Source: Diorhabda sublineata
Taxonomy: Eukaryota > Arthropoda > Insecta > Coleoptera > Chrysomelidae
Direction: 5' to 3'
NCBI RefSeq assembly: GCF_026230105.1
Contig: NC_079476.1
Span: 41,716,559-41,780,558, forward strand
DNA: 64,000 bases
The notes beneath the pieces were generated by a model. That model saw nothing but the letters and a program-made list of their open reading frames with translations. It was not told where the DNA came from and did no database searches. The translations under genes and the position numbers were made by a program. Of this stretch, positions 1 through 12,324 are shown one piece after another. Numbering within the stretch: position 1 is the first letter of the stretch; every line of letters begins with the position of its first letter.

Positions 1-959
1 TCAATAAGTACCTCAAATTTTTTATTTAAGATATAATTCTAGTTTGAGAATATTTTGACATTATGAAAATAATAAATCGGTGAACCTTAATTGAATGTTC
101 GATGTAACTACGCATTAATCGAAATTACAAAAGTTTCAAAATTACCTAGATCGAAACTAATCTGAATATTTGCTTTAAATCAAGTTCGAAATAACCGTAT
201 GTTTGATTATAATCCATTTTTCAATCCAGCAAATCCAACGTTCGTGCTTTTATAAATGTTACTATATCAACAAAAGATAATTATTTATGTAAGTATCAAG
301 GACATCAAGTAGATCATTATATCCTGACTATTCCAGTCTAATTACACAAAAGGCTGAAAAGGCAAACAATACCGAGATAATTTAAAAATTCATAACATAA
401 AGAATAAATAACCAATTTTTGAGGTGGAAATCAGAAAATGTTGTTTTTGGGTACTATAACGATTTATCCGAAAGCTTTTTCTTTTTTTTTTTTTATTTAA
501 AGCAAAAGTCGAAAAGGTACCAACGAAAAGAATCATCAGGATCTCAATTTATGTATTAACTTACAGCAATAAACTGCGGAATCTCGTAGAATTACCAAAT
601 ACAATAAAATATGAATGGTTTTTTTATTTATTGGACAATAATTTTCAATTATCTATATTATAGAAGCATGATAAATTACTGCTGTGACAAAAATATAATA
701 ATAAATAATAAAAAAAAATAAAAAAAAATGTAAGACTGTATTTAAGATTCCAATTGACTATGGGGGACTCCATTTTTCTATCAGCTACAAAATAAATGGG
801 ATATAGTATATTTTAAATAAAATTCCTAACTTTTTTCTAGTACATTTGGTTGCTACTACATTCTTATCATATTTCCAAAGCTTTGGAAGTCGGATCCAAC
901 AATAAAAATGTTTGTAGACTTTGGTTTAGATTCGACCCCGGACTATTACGTGAATCAAA
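1..959. other. AT-rich DNA without visible gene
   Basis: Only poly-A/poly-T runs and short unconnected frames are seen; no coding family, repeat pair or RNA gene was recognised. Confidence 0.5.
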
Positions 960-1081
960 GTTCTAAATAATAGTAATAAATGTTATTTTCAGGAACTATG
1001 GAAGCAAAAAATGATGTTGAAAAAACCTACCTTGATGAAGACATCAATAAACGATGTCCTTCACTATACATTTCAATAAAT
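960..1081 (+). other. Exon-like stretch, unassigned
   Basis: After a good acceptor (TGTTATTTTCAG, ending about 993) there is a short open frame reading MEAKNDVEKTYLDEDINKRC and on to a TAA, with an AATAAA just before the stop. It could be the last exon of a gene coming from the left or a TE relic. I do not recognise it. Confidence 0.15.
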
Positions 1082-1526
1082 TTTCACTAATATACCCCCG
1101 AATAATCACCAACCACTAAATTCATAGAGGATTATTTTTACTTTTTCACACATCCTTCCGTATTAATTTCATGTTTTCACTTACATTTTATAAATACCTT
1201 GATGAAATTAAAGTTTCTTAAAAAAGTTTTTCGGCGCATTTTCCAACTGACGCGAAGTTTTCTACTGAAAACTGGCACAGGGCATACATACGTCATCAAA
1301 TACACGCCGAACTGATTTTCCTTAACTTTCGGAGTTAGATGTGATGGGTAGAAATGAGTATAGAAAGCGATCGCGCATCCGCATCCTGCGCACTAAAATA
1401 TTTTTACATGGTAAAAGAATTTTACGATATGTGAAAATTATTTGCTTCATTATATCATTTTTCACATCAAATATCCGAACAATACAATCTAGAAACCAAC
1501 AATTATTGCTACTTTTTGAGATACTG

Positions 1527-1614
1527 AATATACTGTTTACACCAACACTAACAATTATACTGTCTGACGCGTAACTTCAGTCTCTGAAGACGATAACTTG
1601 GTTATCGAAACGCC
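1527..1614 (+). repeat. Penelope-type terminal motif, copy 1
   Basis: Left half reads ACTGTTTACACCAACACTAA and on to CTGACGCG; it is the reverse complement of the tail seen at 17324-17360. Right half carries CTGAAGA, a 6-7-bp stem (CGATAAC / GTTATCG) with loop TTG, and GAAACG. So the unit is two inverted pieces of one terminal sequence with the middle lost. I associate this terminal sequence with Penelope-like retroelements from experience of insect genomes; that link is inference. Confidence 0.5.
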
Positions 1615-1849
1615 AACGGTTCCACAAATTCCAACTTGTTAACTTTTCAAGATACCAGACTTTCAACCTTCAAATATGGATCACAATTTTCATTCTAATA
1701 TTGACGTTTTTTGACACGAGCGTTACCAACTATACCTACGCTTAAAAGCGTTAGAAGCATTTCAAATTCAAGCAAATTAAATAAAAAAATGTCGATGTTT
1801 AGCTACAAACCCAACTGGTAAAGAAGCAGCTACAGAAAACATTAGGGGT

Positions 1850-2400
1850 ATGTTCGTTAATGACAGAAACCACTATAAACTTGGTATTTTAGAGAAATCT
1901 TCAGATGGTACTCCTACGAAAGTTCTGTCCGTTAATGAAAAGAGGCAACTGGTGTTTGATTCCAACAAGGTTTGTGATGAAGTGACCTGCGAAGAGCTGG
2001 CTCAGCAACGAAACAAAGTTTACAATAACCTTTATGTTTGGTTCCAAGTAAACCCGACGAAGAAACTTTTGGAAAGATCTTTAGGTAAAACATCTGCGTA
2101 GGATATGGAATCACTATATATTTGGTATTCGAGGAAGATCTAGGATGGAGCGGCTAGAGAAATCTTCAGGTGATACCCTATGTGCGTTAATGGATAAACT
2201 TGGTGTTTTAATACAAGCAAGCTTTGTGATGAAACGACTGCAGAGGTCTTAAAGTAAGGCGCCTGCAAAGAGCTCACTCAGTAACGAAAAAAAGACTACA
2301 ATAAACTAGGTGTTTGGTTACAAGCAAGCCCGACGAAGAAGCTGTTGGAGAGATCTTCAGATACGAAGAGCGTATTCGGTAATGGAAATGTGTCTCAGGA
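1850..2400 (+). repeat. Degenerate tandem repeat with coding character (about 270-bp unit)
   Basis: Two units follow each other with an offset of about 251-276 bases. Conserved blocks recur in order: GAGAAATCTTCAG, TTTGTGATGAA, AAGAGCT-CTCAG-AACGAAA, and CCGACGAAGAA followed by GAGATCTTCAG. The first unit is open for 83 codons (1850-2101) and reads WFQVNPTKKLLERS; the second reads WLQASPTKKLLERS but is broken by stops. A partial third start is seen near 2347. Conservation at the protein level suggests a decayed repetitive protein gene. The family is not recognised. Confidence 0.5.
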
Positions 2401-2859
2401 AACTGATACTATTTTGGTAATGGATTGTTATTTGATCGAAAGAAAGAAGTAAAGAACCTGGAGGAGATGTTTCCATGTCAGAAATCTGCGAAGTGCCTGT
2501 TTCGTAAAGGAAAGGATCTGCAAGGGAATGAGTTCTTGGTTAAAAAAGTCCAGATGACGATCTGTTTTAGTGGTCTTTGATTCAGAAAAGTGCGCAAGGC
2601 CTATTTGGCGATAAAAGGGAAGAACTTGAGGTTTCGTTAGGAAAAACCATAAGATGAATGTACTGGCGAGATCTTTGAGTCCTACAAAGGTCTTGATCAT
2701 TAGACAAAGAATATTGTAAGACAACTGGAATAAGAACGATTTACAAATAACGAAGATCATTTGTTGCAATTTTTTTTGTTTCATTTCATTGGCCATTCTC
2801 CACACAACAGGAGTATTATCAAAAGATCTTTGGAGTACATCTTGAATCATATGTTTTCT

Positions 2860-4760
2860 GTTACATTGAAAAGTACCTCGGCAGTATTTGTAAAATTTTG
2901 AGTTGAATTCCGTTTATCGATTCTCGGCATTGCAAATGTGAAAGTTTATTTATGTTTACGTCGAATACTTTTTCTTGTGAATATAATGCTTTGAAAATTT
3001 ATTCTGTCACAGCTTGTCAATCTGTGTACGTCCACAATTCATACAACTCCATCTATCGAGTAATTAACTAGTCACAAAGGTAAAATTCCTATGAAAGAAG
3101 CGTCCTTTTTAAAGAAAAATTTTTCCCGGAAATTGCTTCTTTTCGTTTTCTATACATTTACGAATTTTCTTCTCCTACAATAGCCGCTAACAACGAAATA
3201 ACGAAGCTATTAATCTAGTTAACAGAATAGAAGCTAACGTCAAGTAATTAATCTTTTTTCTGGTTAGTTGAAGAATAAACCCAAAGTAGACGGTAATAAA
3301 TGATGAAAATTAAGTAGTCGAGTCGTTTGAAAAATAGAAATCAATAATCATGAATAAAATATTCAGTGCGTGATGGTGGTGCATGTACAATCAATGCAAT
3401 TAAACATTTTTCATTACTTCGATTAGGAACTTTGTTTGTCAAATAAATCATTTGATCTAATCATTAAGGATTAGTTTTTTGATCCACGTCAAATTTGATC
3501 TATACAAATACTGATTAGAACAAATTACAATCACATTAGTTGTCATTAAAATTTTTATATCGTATAAGTTCATAAAATGTTAGTCCACTAACTTTATAAA
3601 TCACAGCACGCGTCAAATCAAACTCAAGTTCTTATTTTTTGCAAACTTGTTAATAATGTTGGCATGAAGAATAATCCAAGTTTGTTAAAAATTGAAAAAA
3701 CCGCGCAAAAATCGGGTCTCTTTCAAATTTTTGCGATTCAAACCTTAAAGCACTAGCTTTTGAAAAAACTTACTTGGTACGTTTTCAAAGTAGACAGAAT
3801 TTTCCACAATATAATACTAGAAATGTCGTTGTCGACCCAATAGTTTTTGAAATTGAGCTTTTCAAACTTTACTTATATGAAGGGATGTTGATAATGATGT
3901 TTAAGGGTGAAGAATTAACTAGGTGGTATGATCTTACAGCTGCTTTCATCATAGTCTTTCTACTTGAGGATCAGAACTAGTGTCAGACCATATACTAGCG
4001 AAAATTTTTAAAACAAACAGTCGTGTGTTTGAAGCGTCTTTTGACGATCAAAATGTCCACCCCTTACTTTGCAAACTGTTCGTATTGAAGAAATATTTTC
4101 CAAGGCCTCATCACCTGGACTTTCCTGTTGATGGTACCGTTTAGAGATTTGTTTAGTAAAACTAATGATATCTAGCATTAAGGGTTGCCGTTTTTTACGG
4201 CTTCTTCTTATTATCTCAAGGAACTTTCGAGTTATTTTATCTTCACATAGACAGTGTTCTCGTGGTCCTTGATGGTCCAATATTTCATTTTGCAATGCTA
4301 CCAGCTGCTTTGGTCAACTTTATATTGGTAAGCACTGTTCATCCTTCAATAAGCAATGATTTTCTATGTTCTCAAGGGAAATACTCAACGCATAAAGGGT
4401 TTTTACACCTCTTTCCTTCACTAGTGGTAATTAACCTTCACTTTACATGTAAAATTCAAACCTATGCTGGAAAGAAGCAGATGCTGCATTCAAATACATT
4501 GTTTTGGATGTACCTCAATCGAAATAGGATCTAGAAACGACAATTGATTCAAACGCGTGCAAAAATGTATTGATCTCAATTGAGAATATTTTGAAAAACA
4601 ATGAAGCCATATTCAATCATAAATATCTGTTTTTTTATTTGTCTCAAAACTTAAGTATCGATTTCCGTACGAAATCTTTTAAAATTTGATTAAAACATTT
4701 AAATGGATTTCTGGATTGGATACTAACCCCAAATATTGAATAATAAGTTAATTTTGATCA
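2860..4760. other. No gene recognised
   Basis: Several open frames of 68-95 codons exist on both strands but none shows a family motif, splice context or codon pattern that I trust. Two of them (4008-4295 minus, 4262-4534 plus) overlap each other. Confidence 0.4.
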
Positions 4761-4763
4761 TTT

Positions 4764-4780
4764 TTTATTGTCTTTTTATT
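4764..4780 (-). terminator. Possible polyadenylation signals of the EcKinase gene
   Basis: Two reverse-strand AATAAA hexamers (4764-4769 and 4775-4780) lie about 235-250 bases past the kinase stop codon. No nearer hexamer was noticed. In AT-rich DNA such hexamers are common by chance, so this is tentative. Confidence 0.3.
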
Positions 4781-5011
4781 ATTATATTCAGTATATATAT
4801 ATTTTATATATGTTTACAAATTTTTTCATTTCTTTTTTGATTCAAAATCATTGAAACTAAGTAGTTGTCTAAATAAGTATATATTTTTTCCGTTAATAAA
4901 TGTTTAAACAATTTCTCCCAATATATTTTCTTACGAATCATTTTTATCTATTTCTATATTTAACATTTTTGAAAGGGATAATTCACGGGAAACAACACAA
5001 CAACAAAAATA

Positions 5012-6307
5012 TCAACTATTCTCGACAAACAAAAGTGTTTTCAGTTCAAATAATTCTTCGGTCATAATTTCTTTATATACATCGTTACGTCGGAAAAGTT
5101 TCGCCATCATATCGGGACGACCTTCGAAAATAAAATTTGAAAACGTTGCTTCGGATCGCGAATTTTCAACGTACAAATCATCGGGAATCAAAGTGAAACT
5201 TCTATCGATAATGCAATGTATCTTACAAGTTAGACGCAGAAATTCGAACGATTTTTGAAATTCTCCGAAACTAATAACTTCTTGAACGTTATAACCAGCT
5301 GCTTCTATATTTTTTGAGAGATATGTGTAATATTGACTAATGAGATCGACCGTATGAATATCTCGAAAAGTTTTTCTTGTATTCAAATAAATAAAACCCA
5401 ATACGTCTACTATTGGAGGTTTTAAAGTGATAGTTTGGAAATCTATGAGTTTACAAGACTCCACATTTTTATCATTCGCATATTTATACAGGATATTACT
5501 GCACCAAAGATCGTTGTGAGTAAGGACGGTTTTGTATTTTTTGTTGCCTTCTGCTTGAATTTCGGGTATTTTATGAATGGTTTCCTCAAATAATTTGACG
5601 AATTGTTCTACTTCTATCGTATCCTCTGGTAGAAGTTCGATGAGTTTCTTCAGACCCCGGATACCGTATTCGTAATATTTTGCAACCAATACGTTTTGTT
5701 CTTCTTCTATATGATGCTCGAAAACTTCAGGAAACGCTTCAGATAATTTATATTCCCAAGCTAAATCTTTGGATTTCTTCAATTCGAATAACATTGAGTC
5801 AGCATGAAATCTAGCGATAGTTTCCAAACATTTATAACAGTGATTTATATCCAATGATACATTTTTTCCAAGAGATTTATAGGATGATCCAACTAAATCT
5901 TCCAAAACGATTATTTCTGATTCGAAAAAATAACTTTTTGGTACATAAGTACAAGGAAAACCTTCATCTTGTAGATAAGGGATATACTTTCCGTAAAAAA
6001 ACGATTCGTTTTCGAAGGCTCTTATTTCTTTTGCGATTCTGTACATAATTCCGTTACTTTTACTCAATATTTTCACAAAAAAACTAGCGAGTTTACTTTC
6101 AAGTTTGTAGTGATATTTTATCGTGAGAAAAAATTGTTCTCCTATCAACCCTTCACACTGATTATCGATAAGGCGACTGGAGAAAGAGGTTATGTTGGTA
6201 TTTTCCTTTATTTTCGAATCTTGTATCTCGCTCACAGCATTTTCATCCAACAAATATCGTGCAAGAATTCTTTCACATTGTTCTTCTGTTATAATTTCTT
6301 CGCCCAT
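5012..6307 (-). CDS. EcKinase / CHK kinase-like protein, complete
   Basis: Encodes a 431-residue protein of the EcKinase family (DUF1679/CHK kinase-like, related to choline and aminoglycoside kinases). Family members phosphorylate small molecules; some insect members act on ecdysteroids, others are linked to detoxification. The substrate here cannot be told. In order one sees a FFVKIL segment whose Lys (about residue 79) suits nucleotide binding, an acidic stretch near residues 94-99, a hinge-like VLEDL (134-138), the catalytic HNDLW motif (His264, Asp266) followed by Asn, and IDFQ with the metal-binding Asp289. Length is normal for the family. The start chosen is the Met at 6307: it directly follows TTTTTCCAG on the minus strand, a good splice acceptor, so the upstream in-frame ATG at 6346 is probably intronic and the gene likely has a 5' UTR intron. 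No frameshift or stop interrupts it, and reverse-strand AATAAA copies lie near 4764-4780. Cytosolic; no signal peptide seen. Confidence 0.93.
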   Translation of the reverse strand: MGEEIITEEQCERILARYLLDENAVSEIQDSKIKENTNITSFSSRLIDNQCEGLIGEQFFLTIKYHYKLESKLASFFVKILSKSNGIMYRIAKEIRAFENESFFYGKYIPYLQDEGFPCTYVPKSYFFESEIIVLEDLVGSSYKSLGKNVSLDINHCYKCLETIARFHADSMLFELKKSKDLAWEYKLSEAFPEVFEHHIEEEQNVLVAKYYEYGIRGLKKLIELLPEDTIEVEQFVKLFEETIHKIPEIQAEGNKKYKTVLTHNDLWCSNILYKYANDKNVESCKLIDFQTITLKPPIVDVLGFIYLNTRKTFRDIHTVDLISQYYTYLSKNIEAAGYNVQEVISFGEFQKSFEFLRLTCKIHCIIDRSFTLIPDDLYVENSRSEATFSNFIFEGRPDMMAKLFRRNDVYKEIMTEELFELKTLLFVENS

Positions 6308-6454
6308 CTGGAAAAACAAATACAGCATTATTTTCAAATCAAACATACTCCATTCAAGATCTCAAACGTCACTTTAACCTTTTTTCACGTTAAATAGATG
6401 GCGTTGACCGAAAAACTTCAATACTTAACCTAACTTTTTCAAATTGTTCACATT

Positions 6455-6600
6455 TTAAGGTTATAAGAAGTTTTGGTAGAAGATTTGAACTTTATATTTG
6501 ATGAACTAGATGATGATGATGATGATGATGAAGAAATTATCAACATTGCTGAGATGCCAAAAAAGCAAAAAGTTATTCGTTCTAGAGCGAATCTTTGATT
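6455..6600 (+). pseudogene. Possible N-terminal relic of a HARBI1-type nuclease
   Basis: Plus-strand reading gives LVEDLNFIFDE, a (GAT)n-encoded Asp run (6509-6530), EEIINIAEMPKKQKVIRSRA and then a stop; one base away the frame would go on as FDFFHNF. Harbinger-derived nucleases often begin with an acidic stretch followed by P-x-x-x-K-x-x-R-x-R-x-N and a Phe-Asp-rich piece. No downstream nuclease core is seen. The alternative is a short orphan coding exon. Confidence 0.3.
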
Positions 6601-6609
6601 TTTTCCACA

Positions 6610-7545
6610 ATTTTTAAATTTTTTTTGATTAAATCGAAAATATGACGGTTTATGTTATTTTTTCCTTTTTCATTCAAAGTTAACCAAAAGGATAAAGAAA
6701 TGGCACGATTTTTGTTCTTTTTTCATTTTTGATTATGCAACTATCTCAAACAACTCAACTAAAAAACAAATATCGGAACAATTCGGTTATATCCGTGACA
6801 ACTGACAGAAAAATGTCTATTCAACTGTCACCTGTCAAATCGTGTATATTCTTGGTTTAAACTAGAGTTCAAACCATAGTTTAAGCTCTGGTTTAATCTC
6901 CAGTTCTACTTTTGGTTGCTAAATTGGTACTTAGTAAAATTAGCAGATAAAAAAAATGTTTCTTTACTCTAAATACTAACATGATTGAATGTTTCTTAAG
7001 AATAACATTTTTGGTATTAAGGTATGATTTGATACTTTTTAGTTAACCTCACTTTTGCCAACAGTTTCATAAAGTTGAGAATATTTGCTGGTTTTTTTTT
7101 TAAATTGAACAAGTGCAACATCGAATTCTCAACTCATTCCTCATGTAAATTGCAAAAATTTCTTAAGAAAATTATTTTGATAAGCAACAGTTGTGTTAAC
7201 CGACTTCTAGTTTTCACCTGCCCTTCGACCAACACTACTAAAATCTTGTTTACCCTCCAGCCAGTTTGAGGGAGTTGGTGTTACCCAGATAACCGAAGCC
7301 ATGACCTTTTGTATTATCTCTTTCTCACATCTTAACTTTGGCAAGCTAGCTGGAAATTTCGTTGTCCTTTCGATTCCCTGGAAAACTCTTTTGGTAATTC
7401 ATTGAGAACCTTGTAGTATTTCAGAATGAATCTATGAGGAAATTTGATGTGAAAAAGTTTGTCTTTTACAATACCAAACTTCACACAATTAACCGCATTT
7501 CAAAACAAATTATTTCATTTAAGTGGGAGGATATTCATATCCGCT
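6610..7545. other. No gene recognised
   Basis: AT-rich. One open frame (7075-7269) has no recognisable motif. Confidence 0.4.
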
Positions 7546-7640
7546 TTATAGTCCCGATCTTGCTTTTTGTGACTTTCACGTGTTTCAAAGAATAAGCAAC
7601 TTTGATGGCTGGAACTAAATGGATGGTTCCAGAAGTATTT
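7545..7640 (+). pseudogene. Mariner/Tc1-type transposase fragment
   Basis: A short plus-strand reading PLYSPDLAFCDFHVFQRI matches the end of the DDE/D core (PPYSPDLAPCDFHLF) of mariner-like transposases. It sits directly before a second mariner piece in which an earlier part of the core follows, so two elements abut or are rearranged. Confidence 0.6.
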
Positions 7641-7649
7641 TCGCCGTTT

Positions 7650-8165
7650 AATAACCATAAATGAAACGTGGGTCCATCACTTCACACCCGAAAGAAAAGA
7701 ATAATGTAAAACATGGACTAAAAAGGGAGAACCGGCTCCAAATAAGGCAGGCAAATTCACGGTTTTTAGGGATTCGCGTGGGATAATTTCCATTGAAAAA
7801 TGGAAAAATATCAACGGCGAGTATTATGCGAACTTATTGCAAAGTTTGAGCGAATAAATCAAGCAAAAACGGCCTCATTTCTTCAAAAAAATGAATCAGC
7901 TGATATTGCAATGGCCAGAATTAATGAATTAAAGTTCGATTTTCTACCTCATTCGCCAGATTTAACCCCCTCAGATTATTTTCTGTTCCCAAACTCGGGA
8001 GTCAAAGATTTTCGAACAATTAAGAGGTGATGTCGGCATTTAATGGTTATTTTGACGACTCTCATCGCTCTTTAAGATACTGCCTTTATTTCTTGTATTC
8101 CAATTCAAAAAATGATCCTTACTTTCTGAATAACATTAGAAACTATTTTCTTGGGGACACTGTAT
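7650..8165 (+). pseudogene. Mariner transposase relic, catalytic core to C-terminus
   Basis: Readable pieces in order: ITINETWVHHFTPERKE, then KTWTKKGEPAPNKAGKF, VFRDSRGIISIE, NGEYYANLL, FLPHSPDLTPSDYFLFPN and, after a shift, EVMSAFNGYFDDSH. This is the normal order of a mariner core. The first catalytic Asp of the DETW motif is Asn here, the middle Asp region is destroyed, and there are stops and shifts, so it is dead. No clear terminal repeats were found. A similar C-terminal block recurs on the minus strand near 29.8 kb. Confidence 0.8.
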
Positions 8166-8169
8166 AAAG

Positions 8170-10340
8170 TAACCTAATAAACGAAGTTCAGAATTACAGT
8201 TTATTTACATCTATATATCGTTGTTGACCTACAACCTTCATTTCTATGGAAAGGACACGATTTTATGGTTGGAACAAAGCAATAAAATTGCATGTTAGTA
8301 AATATTTTGAATTCCTGTTGTATTAGTAAAAATCCCATTAACAACAAACAATGATGATTCACTAAATGGATTTTGTTGAGAGAGTATTAAAAAATAAAGA
8401 TAATGAGAAGATAATTTTGAATTGGAAACCAAAAGTGGATTTGGATATTTGGAAAATTTCATTACAAACTTCAGCGAACGTCAGTAATCAACTTTGTGTC
8501 CAATTATAAGGACAAACAATGAAAGTTGTTCAAACTATGAATACAATAACGAAATTGAGTAGAATTTCAATTAATCTTTTAATATGAGAAAAATATTTGA
8601 TATTTCCATCTGTTGTAAGTCATACTCGACCTAATAAAATTGACTACCACAACTTTATGTGAATGTTTACACGTCCTGAAGCAACAATGTTTAGTAGTAT
8701 TTGCACTTTGCAATTTCTCAGGTATACTGGGTGTGATTACAAAATTATCTCAAAGCAATAAGGTAAAGTTGGGTTTACATGCCAAAAGGAAAGCATTTCT
8801 TGAAGACATTTTATTAGAATTTCTCCTTCTTAACTGACTTTCTTGATTCATTTTCAGTTTTTAATTATTCAAATCAAACTAATCTAATTAAAAAGATAAT
8901 AGACCATTCAAAATTAGTCAAACTTGTTACAGCCTTAGTGATAAATAATTTTGCCGAATTCTATTTCGCCAAAATAATGTTATAATAGCTCAAGCACTGA
9001 AAATGCAGTAGACAATTCTTTAGGAGTTCCATTATATCCTTTCCCTGCTCTCCTTTTATTTCTTGTTCCTCCTCGTTTTATGTTCATCATTTTTTTGGTC
9101 TCTCTGAAATCTGGCATTATTTTATTCGTCATAATTCTCCATCCTTATCATTTCCCAAGATTCTTCTAGATTTCTTCACTAGTCCTCGATAACAACTCCA
9201 AGAAATTCGGAGCTTTGAACTTACTTTTTCTTTATTCAGTTGTATTTAAAATTTTCTTATTTCTCCTTTCCTTTATGGTGTTGTCATTATCGTGAACTTT
9301 GATTTATCTTTCACTATATCAATCGTTTCTATGAAGATACAAATTTCTTTGAGCTCGTTTTCTGATGATGAGAGTCAACTACTTATGACAATAGTTACGT
9401 TGTCATTGTTTTAGATACTATCCATGCCAATAAAATATTGAATATCGTAATGGATAACGAAATTTCCAGTTTCAATCTTGTACCAACTTATAATACAAAT
9501 ATATAATCAAGAGAAGTAATTCAACACTAGCAATAAAAGTATTCGATAAATTAAATCACTAATACGGAAATTCAAGAACCAATTTTCAAAAGAAAAAATT
9601 AGTGAATGATTTTTCTCATTATTTGGTTCAGAAGTTTTGAACCAAAAGATGTTCCCAGGTTTTTACGTAGAATTCAGTGAAGTAAATATTAATATTTTGT
9701 AAATATTATTGACATAAATATCGAAGAATATTTTTAATACAAATACGAAAAATAATAAACATTTTTCTTAACATACCATAATATCCTAGAAGTTGTAGCG
9801 AACCACCAGTTAATAATAATGATAATATCTTTAATAATATGTTGTCTTATTAGCGCCAAGTTTAAATTTGAAATTTAACTTATCGAATGAGATCAGGCGT
9901 TTGTAAATTGAGATAATAAAATTGGTCCGATAGACATCGAGGTCGTCAGAGTCGTAGTTAGAAATATTTTGTAGGTATCAAATTACAACGAAATTATGTC
10001 TATTTTAATTCAATATAGAATAATGAAATATTGCATTTCGCTTGATATCATGCAAGTCTCTTGGTTACCACCAAAATTCCATTGGTAAAAGTTAATAATT
10101 TCCCAATTTTAGTCAATATTTTGTGACCGGTTTCAAAATGAAAATTCCTGATTTACAAAAAAGAGTTCAAAGGCGATGGTGGACCAGTTCATGGGTTGAA
10201 ACAAGGGAAAACATACCAAAATTAGTTGAAAATGGATGAAGAAACATTTTAAAAACTCCTAAGGAAAATAAAACTTGGTATCAGAAGAATACATTTCTCT
10301 TTAGAATTGCGACAAAAAAATGACACTAAACCGATGGAGT
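8170..10340. other. No gene recognised
   Basis: AT-rich with scattered short frames. No coding family, array or terminal repeat was identified. Confidence 0.4.
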
Positions 10341-10344
10341 TGCA

Positions 10345-10485
10345 AGTCTAATATCCTGCATGAAATAATCGGCTGAATTTGATCTGAGAATTGCTTTCGA
10401 TTAAGAAATATTTTTCCTTGGATTGTATTTTAAGCATCCTTGAATCATCGTGTGTTTCACATCCATATAACATCAGTTTCAGCTA
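10345..10485 (-). pseudogene. Non-LTR retrotransposon (RTE/CR1-like) fragment
   Basis: The minus strand reads LMLYGCETHDDSRMLKIQSKEK. LLYGCETW followed by RMLKI some residues later is the common thumb-to-tail segment of animal LINE reverse transcriptases. Only about 40 residues are left. Confidence 0.6.
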
Positions 10486-11419
10486 CTTGAGAGTGTTCTA
10501 TAATTTTTATGTGAATTAAATGGATTTAAAGAATAATTACAAAGATTTATGAATCAAAAAACGTTATGATTATAACGATCACTCAAATTTTTATGCCTTT
10601 TCTTTAAACAGTTGATAAAAAATATTCTTTCAAACCGAACATCCCTCCTTGAAAATCAAAATCAATGGCGTTAATATTTGTTTAACAGCTGGAACAGGTC
10701 CTTCTAGCATTTGATGTATGTTTAACTATTTTTACTTGAAGGACTGTAATAAGTATCAAAAAATGCTGACCACTAAACTGATTTACTTTGATGGGTTTCA
10801 CCTTAGAATTGCTTAGAATTTTCACGACAAAACTCGAACGAATTTTATCAATTAATAAGCTTAGTAAAAGATTGAAGTGTCGCCAAAAAACGTGTGCTCT
10901 TGATATCGTTCGGATCAAAAAAATCGGCGGCAGTCAATGAAATATTTTCTCTGATCTGTACTGTGGACAGTGGCGGTTCACACACTGCAAATTATAATCA
11001 ATTGAAGGCTGTTTGAGAAATATTTGAGGTGAACGATACAGTGTCGAATAATAAAACAATAATACGAGGGTTTGCACATAAATATTTCCGATATCAAATT
11101 CATTTTCGTACTTAAAAGAATAAGATGGAGATCAGTCATGGAATGCTATTATTAAACACGTTTTTAATTTCTTATTCCACTTTTCATTGCATCGTACGAG
11201 TGGAGGTTTTATACGGCGTACACTGAAAAGAAAGAATTAACTAAGAAAGAATCATGTCGTATCCTGCAAGTACTAACTTATATTTCGTAATTACCAGTTA
11301 ACCATTGGGATTTTTGAAAAATAAACCATGCAAACCATATATAAAAGGAAATTTTGTTATGCACGCCACTGATAGACGACACCATTCGTGGGATTACATC
11401 GAGTTTGTATGAAACTATA

Positions 11420-11545
11420 ATTATTTTCAGTCTTGTTTACGGTGTGGAATCTCAACCGTTGACTGAAAAATTAGAAGCTTTCGAAATGCAGGAATCCAAC
11501 GATCAACAAAAGAAGTTATTTATACTGTAATATCTAGAAAACCTC
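11420..11545 (+). pseudogene. Non-LTR retrotransposon fragment
   Basis: The plus strand reads LVYGVESQPLTEKLEAFEMQ, matching the YGCESW...KLEAFEM segment of LINE reverse transcriptases. It is the same protein region as the 10.4-kb piece but on the opposite strand. Confidence 0.55.
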
Positions 11546-12324
11546 AATATTATGATATGTAAACTCAGATTTCAATCAATATCATATCCAGCGGTGGATT
11601 CACCAGCAGACTGAGCAGGCTGTAGCCTACAGCGTCAGATTACAAGAGGTGGAAAATTCTTCCAAAAATTTCAATCGAGAAACAATATTGTTCATATGGA
11701 ATTTCGAAATTTTTATAAACGTAGAAGTAATTTAATGAAAACTGAAACATAATTGCCGAATGATTTGAAAAATATGCCTAAAATAATGTCATTTAACAAT
11801 TTTTGGCCGTAAAAATGATCAAAATTTCAAACAAAAGCATCAAATTTCATAGGACAGTAGAGGTAACAAAAGATTAATAGTCTAATGTAGACAAATCGGC
11901 AAATCCGTAGCCTGATCATATTGCTTGTATCGAAGAGGGCTACAATAATAAAATTCAACTCAAAAATATATTTTTTTCAAATAAATTGAAAATAGTTTGT
12001 ATGATGGCCCATATCCGTAAGAGAAAAGAACGACTTCGAAATAATCAGTTATCTTTTACCAAAAGAGCTATGCTTGGAATGGTATTGGTTACAATCAACG
12101 AATAATTTTCTTAATTGATGGATATTAAATTGAAGATACAATTATTATAATAAATAATTGATATATTTTCAGTTTCGTCATTTACGGGGTTACATAAATC
12201 TATCATGTATTTAATAATATATACTAATAGCCCTATAATTTCAAATGAGTACACCAGTGAAAGTGTTTTATTTTCGTAATCTATTACAAAACTGTCCATT
12301 GAAATCTACAGTGAACTGTAAAAG

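Noticed and set aside
5012..6346. Kinase start at the ATG at 6346
   Set aside because: The second in-frame Met at 6307 follows directly on a strong splice acceptor, and the 13 residues before it are unlike family members.
5854..6397. Plus-strand frames over the kinase gene
   Set aside because: They are shadows of the minus-strand coding sequence without motifs of their own.
10966..11373. CAGTGGCG ... CGCCACTG as a 400-bp hAT element
   Set aside because: Only eight bases match at the ends and the flanking octamers differ.
11590..11650. hAT-like terminus (GGTGGATTCACCAGCAGACT and following)
   Set aside because: It resembles known hAT ends, but no second end, duplication or transposase was found.
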